This document shows positions 28,652 to 38,097 of a stretch of DNA of 64,000 nt, piece by piece. How positions within the stretch are numbered: position 1 is the first letter of the stretch; every line of letters starts with the position of its first letter. Under the pieces are notes generated by a model. The model worked only from the letters and a program-made list of their open reading frames with translations. It did not search any database and was not told the origin of the DNA. Position numbers and translations under genes: made by a program. Location of the stretch: assembly GCF_003478445.1 (NCBI RefSeq), contig NZ_QUET01000004.1, positions 62,001 to 126,000 on the forward strand, given 5' to 3'. The DNA comes from Roseburia sp. AM59-24XD. Lineage in GTDB: Bacteria > Bacillota > Clostridia > Lachnospirales > Lachnospiraceae.

Positions 28652-29728
28652 TTACGATTTCGGGATCGATATAAATATGCGGTATCCCTGTTGATCACTG
28701 ATATGCAGAATGCCGTGAAGAGCTTCCACGCGGTCCCTCATGTTCTGAAGTCCCATTCCGCCCGTGGTGACTTCTGTCATATCCTCCGGAGCTTTCACGC
28801 TGCCGTTATCGGTGATCAGAAGCTGATAAAAGGACGGATGCTCCCTGACGGTGATCTGAACCTGAGTGGCGTTGCTGTGTTTTATAATATTGTTCATGGC
28901 TTCCTTTGTGATCGACAAAAAGCAGTATTTGATATTCTTGGGAATCTGTCTCGACATATCGTACTGTAGCCGAACCGGGCAGAATGTAAACTGTTTGGTA
29001 AGCTCATTTAATGCAGCATTCAGATCAACGGATTCATCGCGCAGATCATGGACACTGCTTCGGATATTGTCCATCGCAAGATTGAGTGTGTCCTTTAAAG
29101 CGGACAGATGAGGTGTGATGGATGTGTCCTTACAGACGGCGAGAAGTGCTCCTGTCTGCAGAATAGATCGTGACAGCATATGTCCCACGTTGTCATGGAT
29201 TTCTCTGGCAATGCGGTTTCGCTCGCGTAGGGTCGCAATGTAGATCTGGTCGTTTTGATTCTCCAGTATTCTGCGGTTTGCCTCCCGCAGGGAAAGCTCC
29301 TGCTCGACACTGTTATCCCGGAGCAGATGGATCTGTTCAGTTAAGCGGGTGCGTGACCGGTTGGTATATGCCAGATAAAAGCCTATGGCTGCGATCAGCA
29401 GAAGAAACGGAACCGGTCTGCCGGAGATCCGATAACTGTAAGTGATCAGTGGGAGCAGATAAAGTCCGGCGGGAACAAACTGTTTATGCAGGAAAAATAC
29501 ATAACAGTGCCACGGCAGAAATATCGTCATCTCCGGATAGAAAAAGCAGAGGATCAAAGCCATAATTCCCAGATAACTGCGCTGTCTGTCTGAGGAACAT
29601 AACAGCTCAAAGCAATATATTGTGATCAGAAACAAAACACCGGTAATATGTACCGGATCCGGTTTAAACGCCGGATAGACCAGACTGCAAAGGATAAACA
29701 GTAAAACAGAATCTATATAAATGCACAT
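28652..29728 (-). CDS. DesK/NarX-type sensor histidine kinase
   Basis: A 358-residue membrane kinase. The first 150 residues hold about five or six hydrophobic segments with very short loops, so it probably senses within or at the membrane. A coiled coil leads to the HisKA_3 box RNRIAREIHDNVGHMLSRS with the phosphorylated histidine, then the ATPase motifs KEAMNNIIKHSNAT, LLITDNGS and GGMGLQNMRDRVEAL. ATG at 29728 is chosen because GGAAGAGGG precedes it by 8 bp. The 122-bp gap to the response regulator holds no gene. Such kinases often govern a neighbouring ABC-2 exporter, here transcribed divergently. Confidence 0.9.
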   Translation of the reverse strand: MCIYIDSVLLFILCSLVYPAFKPDPVHITGVLFLITIYCFELLCSSDRQRSYLGIMALILCFFYPEMTIFLPWHCYVFFLHKQFVPAGLYLLPLITYSYRISGRPVPFLLLIAAIGFYLAYTNRSRTRLTEQIHLLRDNSVEQELSLREANRRILENQNDQIYIATLRERNRIAREIHDNVGHMLSRSILQTGALLAVCKDTSITPHLSALKDTLNLAMDNIRSSVHDLRDESVDLNAALNELTKQFTFCPVRLQYDMSRQIPKNIKYCFLSITKEAMNNIIKHSNATQVQITVREHPSFYQLLITDNGSVKAPEDMTEVTTGGMGLQNMRDRVEALHGILHISDQQGYRIFISIPKS

Positions 29729-29824
29729 GGATATTCCCTCTTCCTGCGGTTTGAACTGCATACGCTGTGAACATGCTTATTATACGGGATTTGCGGCGGG
29801 ATATCTACCGGTATTTCCGGAATG

Positions 29825-29893
29825 TGACAAATGTCATATGCGCTTTTTACATTTTTCACTATCATTGTGAATGAGATTTCGGTATCATAGAAT
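29825..29893 (+). promoter_or_regulatory. Palindrome and promoter of the ABC-2 exporter operon
   Basis: A 12-bp palindrome TGACA-AA-TGTCA (29825-29836) lies 28 bp upstream of TTGTGA (29865-29870), 17 bp, TAGAAT (29888-29893). The palindrome is in the position of an activator site for a NarL-type regulator such as the one encoded by the divergent gene pair. The assignment is inference. Confidence 0.45.
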
Positions 29894-29997
29894 TGTATCC
29901 GGGGGCAGGAGTTTGTCCGGGTGAAATTGATATCAGGAAAGCAGGAGAAAATATCTGTGGAATTTGTAAGCAGGTTTTTCAGAAATGTGAGGTTTGT

Positions 29998-30930
29998 ATG
30001 GTTGTAAAAATAGAAAATCTGGTAAAACGATATGGTGATCTGGTAGCCGTGGATCATTTCAATCTGGAAATTGAAGAGGGAGAGATCTTCGGACTTCTGG
30101 GACCGAACGGCAGCGGCAAGTCAACAACGATCCATTGCCTGTTGTCTCTGCTGACGTATGATAAAGGTCACATTGAAATCTTTGGTAAGGAGATGACGCC
30201 GACCGGCTATGACATCAAAAAGGACATTGGCATCATTATGCAGAATGTCGCGGTATTCGAGGAGCTTACCGTTTATGAAAATATTGATTATTTCTGTGGT
30301 CTGTACATCAAAAACAAGGCAGAGCGCAAAAGGCTGGTGGAGGAAGCGATTGACTTTGTGGGACTTACGGAATACCGGAAATTTTATCCGAAAAAGCTGT
30401 CGGGAGGACTTCTTCGCCGGTTAAATATTGCCTGTGGAATTGCTCATAAGCCGAAGCTGATCATTCTGGATGAGCCGACGGTTGCGGTGGATCCTCAGAG
30501 CCGTAATAAGATCCTCGAGGGGATCCGGGAGCTGAACAGACAGGGAGCCACGATCATTTACACTACGCATTATATGGAGGAAGTCGAGCAGATCTGCACC
30601 AGAATTGCCATTATGGATAAAGGCAGAAATGTTGCACTCGGCACGAAGGATGAGCTTAAGGCGATGATCGATCTGGGAGAGACGATCCAGATGGAGCTGT
30701 CTGATTTTTCGGAGGAGATTTCCGATGCAGTCAGAGCACTTCCGCATGTGATCAATGTAAGCTTTGAAAATGGACTGCTCAAGGTTCGTTTTTCGAAAGG
30801 AAAGCACAATCTTTTACGTCTTCTGGATCTTTTGAAGGATAAGGAGATTGTGTTTGGGAATGTTCATTCTGAGCTTCCGACCTTAAACGATGTATTTTTG
30901 GAAATAACCGGTAAGGAACTCAGAGATTAG
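29998..30930 (+). CDS. ABC-2 exporter ATP-binding protein
   Basis: A 310-residue ATPase. Walker A is GLLGPNGSGKSTTIH, the Q-loop IGIIMQNVAVFEELTVYENIDYF, the signature LSGGLLRRLNIACG, Walker B LIILDEPTVAVDPQSR and the H-loop TTHYMEE. The C-terminal domain of about 80 residues is typical of drug- and bacteriocin-resistance exporters (DrrA/BcrA group). ATG at 29998 has GTGAGG 7 bp before it; the reading frame runs further upstream without a ribosome site. It is the first gene of a three-gene operon with two permease genes. Confidence 0.88.
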   Translation: MVVKIENLVKRYGDLVAVDHFNLEIEEGEIFGLLGPNGSGKSTTIHCLLSLLTYDKGHIEIFGKEMTPTGYDIKKDIGIIMQNVAVFEELTVYENIDYFCGLYIKNKAERKRLVEEAIDFVGLTEYRKFYPKKLSGGLLRRLNIACGIAHKPKLIILDEPTVAVDPQSRNKILEGIRELNRQGATIIYTTHYMEEVEQICTRIAIMDKGRNVALGTKDELKAMIDLGETIQMELSDFSEEISDAVRALPHVINVSFENGLLKVRFSKGKHNLLRLLDLLKDKEIVFGNVHSELPTLNDVFLEITGKELRD

Positions 30931-30941
30931 GAGGTGGTATT

Positions 30942-32075
30942 ATGTTGCATGTGAGATATCGAATGAAAACCATGCTGCGTCAGAAAACACTTCTGTTCTG
31001 GTCTCTGGCATTTCCGATTATTCTCGGAATGTTGTTTTATTTTATGTTTGGCGGGATCAATGATCTTGAGCAGTTTGAGGAGGTGCCGGTAGGTGTTCTG
31101 ACAAACAGCGATCTTCCGGAAATGTTTGTGAGCATGATGGAGGAGGTACAGACGGAGAATAAAATACCGCTGTTTCGTGTGAAAAAATATACAGACAGGA
31201 AGCAGGCGGAGAAAGCGCTGCAGGACGAAAAGATATACGGAATCGTTCAGGGAGGAGAGGAGTTATCCCTTATCGCCAAAACATCGGACAATTACAGCAG
31301 TCTGATCAAGACATTTCTGGATCAGTACCGCGAGAATACCGCCTTGATCGAGGATACCGCCAGGAAGGATCCGGACAAGGTGGCAGATCTTGTGCAGGCT
31401 CTGGCGGCAGGAACACAGGCGCAGATCAAGGAGATTCCGTTAAAAGGAACCGACAAGGATCCATACGCTCAGTATTTCTATGCATTGATCGCCATGACCT
31501 GTCTGATCGGCACAATGGTTGGAATGCACAATGGCAATGATATTCAGGCAGATCTGACGGCGGTGGGTGCCAGAAGAAATGTTGCGCCGACACCGAAGCT
31601 TCGTCAGGTGCTGAATGATTTTATCGCAACATACATTTTGTACTGTATCATTGTGGCGATCGTAACCGGCGTCTGTGTCTTTGTATATGACCAGGATTTC
31701 GGACAGAACGCGGGACTGGTTCTGCTGGGAGGATGGATCGGCAGCTTTACGGCACTCGCGATCGGTGAGGTGATCGCTGTATTTATCAAAGGACCCGTCC
31801 AGAAAAAGGAAGGTGTCTGCGTGGCGGTATTTATGATAAGCTCCTTTCTTGCCGGACTGCAGTGGGGAGATATCACATTTCTCATTGAAGAGCACTGTCC
31901 GGTTATCAACCGGATCAATCCGGGGACATTGATTGTGAACGGCTTTAAGAGTCTGTCCGTATATGGGGATAGGCGCAGCTATGTGATCAATATGGCGACA
32001 CTTGCTCTGACCGGTATCGTCAGTGTGCTCATCAGTGTGTGGAAGCTCAGGAGGGTGCGATATGAGAGTATTTAA
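30942..32075 (+). CDS. ABC-2 exporter permease 1
   Basis: A 377-residue membrane protein with one N-terminal segment (LLFWSLAFPIILGMLFYFMF), an extracellular domain to about residue 175, then five hydrophobic segments. This is the ABC2_membrane_3 architecture. It begins 11 bp after the ATPase stop with GGAGGTGG as ribosome site and overlaps the second permease gene by 14 bp. The two permeases probably form a heterodimer with the ATPase; the cargo is unknown. Confidence 0.83.
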   Translation: MLHVRYRMKTMLRQKTLLFWSLAFPIILGMLFYFMFGGINDLEQFEEVPVGVLTNSDLPEMFVSMMEEVQTENKIPLFRVKKYTDRKQAEKALQDEKIYGIVQGGEELSLIAKTSDNYSSLIKTFLDQYRENTALIEDTARKDPDKVADLVQALAAGTQAQIKEIPLKGTDKDPYAQYFYALIAMTCLIGTMVGMHNGNDIQADLTAVGARRNVAPTPKLRQVLNDFIATYILYCIIVAIVTGVCVFVYDQDFGQNAGLVLLGGWIGSFTALAIGEVIAVFIKGPVQKKEGVCVAVFMISSFLAGLQWGDITFLIEEHCPVINRINPGTLIVNGFKSLSVYGDRRSYVINMATLALTGIVSVLISVWKLRRVRYESI

Positions 32076-33222
32076 AGCATATTTTTTGATATTAAATAAA
32101 TACAAGGGAACTGTTTTTATCTTCTTTGCGGTGTTTATGTCCCTATCGCTGATCATGGCGAAGGTAAACGGCGGTGGCGGAGCATCCTCTTTTCAGCAGG
32201 ACAGTCTGGATATCGCCGTTGTGGATGAGGATCAAGGAGAATTTGCCGGTCAGATCAGGGAGTATTTTGGGACACATAATCAGGTGACCGAAATGAAAAT
32301 GGATCAGGATAAGATTGCAGATGCGCTGTATTGGAGAAAGCTCGACTATGTATTAGTCATTCCGGAGGGAACGGACGAGGTGCTTTCCAAGGGAGAGATG
32401 CCGGAGCTTTCCTGCATGAAGGTGCCGGGCTGTTTTGATTCCGCATATTTTGAGGCGGCTTTGCAGATGTATCTTCAGAAAATGACCGCACTGACCGGGA
32501 ATGGAATCAGTCTGCGTGAAGCAGGACAGAAGCTGACAGCTCTGCAGAAGAAGGAGACAAAGGTGCATATGGCATCCTTTGTCAATAAAAGACAGGGAGA
32601 TATGAGTACACGGTTCTTTCTGTATGTTCCATATCTGTTTATTGCGGTTGGTGTGTCCGGAATCGGTCTGGTGCTGCTTCGGCTGAACCGCAGGGAGGTA
32701 CGGGAACGGACGGAATGCAGCTCTATGCCGATGAAGAAAAGAGTGGCAGAGATTACGGCAGCAGTGCTTGTATATGGGGGCGGCTTGTATCTGTTTGTGC
32801 TTGTGGCAGCAGTCGTTATATCCGGTGGCAGCATTCTTACCGATCCGCGTCTGCCGTGGTTTGCCGTGAATATTTTCACGATGCTTCTGTTTGGATTAAG
32901 CCTTGGCTTTTTCGCCGGCATGGTTGCCAAAACGGATGATGCCATCAACGGTATTGTGAATGTGTTGAGCCTGGTACTTTGCTTCCTCGGCGGCGTTTTC
33001 GTTCCAAGGCAGTTTTTCGGAGCCGGGGTACAGAATGTGGCGAAAATATTTCCGACCTACTGGTATGTGGTGAATAATGAGAGCATCGGTGCTATGAAAA
33101 CGGTATCGCACACTTTTGTGAAAAATATTCTGACCCAGTCCATGGTATCTCTGGGATATGCGCTTGTGATCTTTGCGGTGACACTTGTGATCGTTTCGGC
33201 AAGGCGCACATCGGAAGCATAA
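32062..33222 (+). CDS. ABC-2 exporter permease 2
   Basis: A 386-residue paralogue of the preceding permease with the same layout: N-terminal segment TVFIFFAVFMSLSLIM, extracellular region to about residue 190, and five to six C-terminal segments with the loop GMVAKTDDAINGIVNVLSLVLCFLGGVFVP. ATG at 32062 follows AGGAGGGTG by 5 bp and lies inside the end of the upstream gene, so the two are translationally coupled. A terminator follows 9 bp after its stop. Confidence 0.83.
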   Translation: MRVFKAYFLILNKYKGTVFIFFAVFMSLSLIMAKVNGGGGASSFQQDSLDIAVVDEDQGEFAGQIREYFGTHNQVTEMKMDQDKIADALYWRKLDYVLVIPEGTDEVLSKGEMPELSCMKVPGCFDSAYFEAALQMYLQKMTALTGNGISLREAGQKLTALQKKETKVHMASFVNKRQGDMSTRFFLYVPYLFIAVGVSGIGLVLLRLNRREVRERTECSSMPMKKRVAEITAAVLVYGGGLYLFVLVAAVVISGGSILTDPRLPWFAVNIFTMLLFGLSLGFFAGMVAKTDDAINGIVNVLSLVLCFLGGVFVPRQFFGAGVQNVAKIFPTYWYVVNNESIGAMKTVSHTFVKNILTQSMVSLGYALVIFAVTLVIVSARRTSEA

Positions 33223-33230
33223 AATATGAC

Positions 33231-33284
33231 AGGAGCCGTCAGACCGGCTGATGTGAATTCAAGTGGTCTGCGGCTTCTTTTTTG
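33231..33284 (+). terminator. Intrinsic terminator of the ABC-2 operon
   Basis: GGAGCCGTCAGACC (33232-33245) pairs with GGTCTGCGGCTTC (33265-33277) with one bulged T, and is followed by six Ts. Confidence 0.82.
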
Positions 33285-33352
33285 TGTATAGAAAAATGCT
33301 CGTAATGAGGTGGAAATCAGGGACAAAATGCTAGATTTGCCCTTTTTTGGTG
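33285..33352. repeat. Intergenic repeat family B, copy 3
   Basis: ATAGAAAAATGCTCGTAATG, then GGTGGAAATCAGGGACAAAA and TGCTAGATTTGCCCTTTTTT. It matches copy 2 at 27843-27907 over its whole length. Again it lies right behind a terminator at an operon end. Confidence 0.6.
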
Positions 33353-33370
33353 ATTTTCAGGGGATAATTA

Positions 33371-33400
33371 TTGTAAGACAAACAGAATATATAGTATAAT
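33371..33400 (+). promoter_or_regulatory. Promoter of the ParB-like/BMP gene
   Basis: TTGTAA (33371-33376), an 18-bp spacer and a perfect TATAAT (33395-33400), 37 bp before the ATG, with GGAAAGGAG as ribosome site in between. Confidence 0.65.
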
Positions 33401-33436
33401 CAAGAAAGGTATAATGTTACGGAAAGGAGATACCAT

Positions 33437-35358
33437 ATGGCATACGATGATTATCTGAAAGCACAGAAGTTAGCACTGAAAGCATATAAAAGTAAAACAC
33501 TGCAGGGAAGTTATCCATATCTTCCGGTTCTGGATGAGATTTTATCTCATGTGCATATAGAGCGCGAGGAGAATCTTGGCACGATCAACATCCCGGCGAA
33601 GCAGGTGATCGGAACCTCTTCCGCAGGACGGACACAGGCATTTGCCTGTAATTTCATGCCGCTTTTAAACTATGGCAGTGAATTTTCCGTGAAATGGTCT
33701 CTGCTGTATGATGCGCAGATTCAGGAGGGAATCCATACGCCGATCAAGGTGTATGAGTTTTTAAATAAATATTATGTTGTCGAGGGAAATAAAAGGACAA
33801 GCGTATTAAAGTACGTGGGTTCTCCGACCATTCCGGCAGAGGTGATCCGCAAGGTGCCGCGTCTGACGGACGATCCGGATATTCAGATTTATTATGAATT
33901 TATGGATTTCTACCGGAATTCAAAGATCAATTATGTCGTATTTACCAGAAAGGGAAGCTATCAGAAGCTTTGCCAGTATGTGGGAAAGGGAGAGGATGAA
34001 CAGTGGTCCGAGGATGACTGCATGAACTTTTCCTCCTTTCATGTGGCATTTTATAATGCATATAAGGCGATGGGCGGCAACGAATTAAAGGGGATGACAG
34101 AGGATGATGCAATGCTGTTTTATCTGTCCCTTTATCCGTACAGTGAATCCATGGAAAAACTGTCCGGTGAGATCAAAAAGGATCTGGCAAAGATCTGGCA
34201 GGAAATTGTAACACTGGCTGAGGATGAGCCGGTGGAGCTTTTGACCGTTCCGAATACAGAGACCTCCATGATCAAAAAGATGCAGTCGCCGAAGGTGCAT
34301 AAAGTGGCATTTGTCTATGATGTCAAGCCGTCGGAATCCGACTGGATCTACGGACAGGAGATGGGAAGAAAGCATATCATTGATGCCTTTCATGGAGATA
34401 TTGATGCCAAAGCATTTATCGCAAAGCCGTATGAGGACGATGAGGAGATACTGCGTAAGCTCTGTGAGGAGGGCTATGACATTATTTTTGCGATCGCGCC
34501 GATGTTTGTGCGAGCCTGCATCAAGATCGCCCCGCTCTATCCGAACACAAAGATATTAAACTGCTCGCTTAACTCACCGCATGCTCGATAAGAACCTATG
34601 GAATTCGTATTTATGAAGGAAAGTTCCTGCTTGGAATGATCGCAGCAAGCTTAAGTGAGCAGGATGATATCGGCTATCTTGCAGATTATCCGATCTACGG
34701 CGTGATCCCCGGCATCAATGCGTTTGCGCTCGGGGCAAGAATGATCAATCCGAGAGCGAGGATCCATCTTCAGTGGTCTACAATGCAGGACTGCCCTTCC
34801 GATCAGTATTTCCTTGACCGAGGGATTTCGTTTATCTCATCCCAGAACATGATCTCGCCGACGAAGGAAGACCGTACTTTGGGACTGTACCATTTATCGG
34901 ACAAGGGGACCAGAAATGTTGCCACGACGGTTTATCAGTGGGGCGCGTTTTATGAGGAGCTGATCAACAGTATTATGCGCGGTTCCTGGAAAACGGATTC
35001 GACGAAGGAGCCGAAGGCGTTAAATTACTGGTGGGGTCTTTCTGCCAATGTACTGGATGTGATCTTGGGCAGCAGTATCCCGGAGAACACCTGCCGTCTG
35101 ATCCGTTTCCTGAAAAGTTCGATCGCAAACGGAAGCTTTACTATCTTCTCCGGTATATTGTACGACAACGAACATACAATGCGCTGTGGGGAGAATGAAG
35201 CGCTGACGCCGGAGGACGTCATGATGATGGACTGGCTCATCGAAGGTATTGAGGGAGAGATTCCGACGATTGACCAGCTGAGTGATCACGCAAAGGATCT
35301 TGTGCGGCTGCGAGGTCTGAAGCAGACGTTAAGTGAGGGAGAACGACAGCTTGTGTGA
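33437..35358 (+). CDS. BMP-family (PnrA-like) binding protein fused to ParB-like N-domain, frameshifted
   Basis: About 640 residues after frame repair, with no signal peptide or lipobox, which is unusual for a substrate-binding fold. Residues 1-140 include INIPAKQVIGTSSAGRTQAF and YYVVEGNKRTSVLKYVG, which look like the ParB/sulfiredoxin nucleotide-binding core (the GxxR box). The C-terminal 340 residues are a BMP/PnrA-type periplasmic binding fold (KVAFVYDVKPSESDWIYGQ, GYDIIFAIAPMFV, YGIRIYEGKFLLGMIAASLS, DDIGYLADYPIYGVIPGINAFALGAR), known for nucleoside binding. A cytoplasmic ligand sensor is a fair inference. The frame breaks near 34582 (CGCATGCTCGATAAG). As written, it is two ORFs ending at 34591 and 35358. 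Confidence 0.7.
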
Positions 35359-35359
35359 T

Positions 35360-35394
35360 CCGTATGAAACAGATATCAAAGTGATCTCATACGG
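35360..35394 (+). terminator. Hairpin after the BMP-family gene
   Basis: CCGTATGA (35360-35367) pairs perfectly with TCATACGG (35387-35394); TTTTG follows a few bases later. A weak terminator at best. Confidence 0.4.
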
Positions 35395-35451
35395 CAGATT
35401 TTGTGCCTGTGACCGGGCGTTTGCGGGCTGAGAAGAGCATGAGGGATTAGT

Positions 35452-36113
35452 ATGAAAATTTTATTGCTAGCGGACGAAGAATCGAAATATCTTTGGGATT
35501 ATTTCGAAAAAGAAAAATTAGATGGGATCGATCTGATCATTTCCTGTGGGGATCTGAAAGCGGAGTATCTGTCGTTTCTGGCGACATTTACGACGGTTCC
35601 GGTTCTTTATGTACACGGCAATCATGATGTGCATTACGACAGAAAGGCGCCCGACGGCTGCGTCTGTATTGACGATGCCGTGTTTGTGTATAAGGGACTT
35701 CGGATCGCAGGACTTGGAGGTTCGATGAGCTATTCTATGAGAAAGTATCAGTACACCGAGCGTCAGATGTATCAACGGTGGTCCCGCCTGAAATGGAAGG
35801 TCCGCATCCGCGGCGGACTGGACATTCTGGTGGCACATGCACCGGCAAAGGATCTTGGCGATGCCGAGGATCTGCCGCACCAGGGCTTCCGGTGCTTCCG
35901 CTGGATCATGAAGCATTATAAGCCGGCTTATTTTTCCATGGTCATGTACATATGAATTATCGTCGTGACCAGCCGCGGGTCAGCCATTATCTGGACACAA
36001 CGATCATCAATGCCTACGAGCGGTATGTGATCGAGGTGCCGGAGCCGGCCAAGAAGCGCAAATTCTGGGAGAGGATGAATAAGCTGCTGTATCCAAAGGA
36101 TATTTATTATTAA
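35452..36113 (+). CDS. Calcineurin-like metallophosphoesterase, frameshifted
   Basis: About 220 residues after repair. Metal-ligand motifs are in order: LLLADEESKY (an altered first DxH), ISCGDLKAEYLSF, VHGNHDVHYD, VAHAPAKDLGD and, past the frame break, HGHVHMNY. The substrate of this small cytoplasmic family is not known. Near 35938 a T run seems one base short (TATTTTTCCATGG), so the written frame stops at 35953-35955 while the conserved GHVH motif and about 50 more residues lie in the next frame, ending at 36111-36113. The first motif lacks the usual aspartate-X-histidine, so activity may be altered. Confidence 0.7.
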
Positions 36114-36174
36114 GGAGTATTGAAAAGGGAAAAGTGAAATTGTAACCGACATATCGTTTGCAAAGGAGAATTCT

Positions 36175-37971
36175 ATGAAGAAAATTACAAAAGTGATCGT
36201 GGTGGCAGCCATTGCTGTGGTAGTGCTTGGGGGAGTATCTATCCTCAAACATGCAAACACAGAGAGCCGGCAGAAGGAATGCCGGAAGGTGATCGATGGC
36301 TTTGAGTATCAGTACACGGTACAAGGCGATGAAGCATGGATCCAGAATATCAGACCTCTTGGCGATAAAGATCTTTCGGTGCTTAAAATACCTTCAAAGC
36401 TGGGAGGAAAGGCGGTCACCAAATTAGGAGATGAGAATGACCGCTTTGATAAGGAGGAATCCACATCCGGAAATACAGTTTGTGATATTTTCGGAGAAAA
36501 ATATATGGAAGATTCTACTGCGCAGACGACTTATATCTATCCGGACGATGTACATGACCGGGTGGCTGATATTCAGGAAATATATCTGCCGGATACCTTA
36601 AAATATATTTCCTTCAATGCATTTCGTTATGTGCAGGATGGCAAGTCCCTGTATTTTTCTGCACCGATTCATACGGAGCTGAAAGATACCAGTCTTCTGG
36701 ACGTTGTATGGGAGAAGCTGGTGCTGCCGGAGAATATGGAAGAATACCAGGTATTAAACGGCTGTCTCTGTTCCAAAAATGGGACAGATGTTTATGGGAT
36801 TGCAGAGAATGCACAGAAGGTATCGGTTCCGGAAGGAACAAAAACTTTGACCATGCAAAGGATACCGTCGGAACTCGAAGAACTTGTGATTCCGGCAAGT
36901 GTGGAAAAGATATCTCTGGAGCTGCCGTACAATTATGCTGCGGCGCAAAATATCGATTTTAATGTTTCCGGATCAAATTCGAGATACGCCGGACAAAAGG
37001 GCGCTTTATATGATAAAACAAAGGGAAAACTGCTGATCGCGTCCATTCAGGACGGCAGTATGACAATTCCGGAATCAATCTCCATGATCGATCAACCGGT
37101 GGTCCTTGGTGATGGCACGAAGCTGCGTACGGTTAAGCTTTCACCGGATGTGCTGTCGGTGAAATTCAGTGGGTATGATGACGACAGGATTCCATACTAT
37201 CGACGTGGTGTAAATTTCGTGATACAGGGGGATCATGCTCCGAAATTTTATGACAAAATCTATCAGTCAAATGTTGTGTCTGCTTCTGATATTGGCAAGA
37301 AGGATCTGAAGCAGTTAAAAGCATACCGGAAGCTGGTGAAGGATCCTGCTGCATGGAAAAAGGTCAACGGAAAATATCAGTATCCGGTGTGTCCGTACGG
37401 AGCATATTCTTTTCTTGCTGTGGATTATCAGAAGGAATATGATTCCTTGTTTGATGCTCCCAAAAGCCTGCTGGCAGACATGTCCACAGAGGAGTTATTT
37501 GAATTTGTTATGCGAAATCCGGTGGCAAACAGCCTGATGGATCAGGACCGCTATTATGCAGAAGGAATCGAGTATGCAGCAAAGCGCATTCCGGCACTGC
37601 GCATTCTTCTGAACCGGGAGGACTTGTATCAGACCGTGATCAAATATTATAAGAAATACCAGATTCCTGCCGATGCATCCGGGATAAAATGTGAAATGAA
37701 TTATCCGTCTGAGAATGATTTGCTCAAGTCGGTTTATCTGCGTTACACGGCAGTCAATACGTTAAATTACTGTGAGTCAATTCTGGTCATGTGGGCGGAC
37801 AGGAACTCAGAGCAATTAAGAAACAAAGCAAAGAATGTTTTGCAGCAGAAAATAAAAGAAGCTAAGGATTCGGAATTTCTGGATGAATTGAGTCAGTTTG
37901 CATGGGATCTCGGGCAGGATACGAGCGTGCCGGAGGACACCGAAATGTATCTGGCAGCATTGGTTCCGTAA
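36175..37971 (+). CDS. Secreted or anchored LRR_5 (BspA-like) repeat protein
   Basis: A 598-residue protein with an uncleaved-looking N-terminal hydrophobic segment (VIVVAAIAVVVLGGVSIL, residues 7-24). Residues about 40-340 contain irregular leucine-rich turns of the BspA type: SVLKIPSKLGGKAVTKLGD, IQEIYLPDTLKYISFNAF, LEELVIPASVEKISLE and SMTIPESISMIDQPVVL. The remaining 250 residues are helical and unfamiliar. BspA-like proteins bind host or bacterial surface partners. AAAGGAG precedes the ATG by 8 bp. It stands alone between the phosphoesterase and the AAA-type gene. Confidence 0.65.
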   Translation: MKKITKVIVVAAIAVVVLGGVSILKHANTESRQKECRKVIDGFEYQYTVQGDEAWIQNIRPLGDKDLSVLKIPSKLGGKAVTKLGDENDRFDKEESTSGNTVCDIFGEKYMEDSTAQTTYIYPDDVHDRVADIQEIYLPDTLKYISFNAFRYVQDGKSLYFSAPIHTELKDTSLLDVVWEKLVLPENMEEYQVLNGCLCSKNGTDVYGIAENAQKVSVPEGTKTLTMQRIPSELEELVIPASVEKISLELPYNYAAAQNIDFNVSGSNSRYAGQKGALYDKTKGKLLIASIQDGSMTIPESISMIDQPVVLGDGTKLRTVKLSPDVLSVKFSGYDDDRIPYYRRGVNFVIQGDHAPKFYDKIYQSNVVSASDIGKKDLKQLKAYRKLVKDPAAWKKVNGKYQYPVCPYGAYSFLAVDYQKEYDSLFDAPKSLLADMSTEELFEFVMRNPVANSLMDQDRYYAEGIEYAAKRIPALRILLNREDLYQTVIKYYKKYQIPADASGIKCEMNYPSENDLLKSVYLRYTAVNTLNYCESILVMWADRNSEQLRNKAKNVLQQKIKEAKDSEFLDELSQFAWDLGQDTSVPEDTEMYLAALVP

Positions 37972-37974
37972 AGA

Positions 37975-37994
37975 ATCGGGCAGGAAAAGCACAG
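37975..37994 (+). repeat. Left direct repeat flanking the AAA/PD-(D/E)XK gene
   Basis: ATCGGGCAGGAAAAGCACAG, matching 39778-39797 in 19 of 20 bases. It lies four bases after the LRR gene stop. Confidence 0.7.
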
Positions 37995-38016
37995 TTGTTT
38001 TGCTATTCAATGTGGC

Positions 38017-38045
38017 TTGTAACCTTGAGAAAATATCGCTATAAT
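38017..38045 (+). promoter_or_regulatory. Promoter of the AAA/PD-(D/E)XK gene
   Basis: TTGTAA (38017-38022), 17 bp, TATAAT (38040-38045), about 52 bp before the ATG at 38098. It lies inside the direct-repeat-flanked unit, so the unit carries its own promoter. Confidence 0.65.
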
Positions 38046-38097
38046 GAAACAAAGTGTATAGGAGTTGTATAGTGCTAAAATGAAAGCAGGTGAGTGT

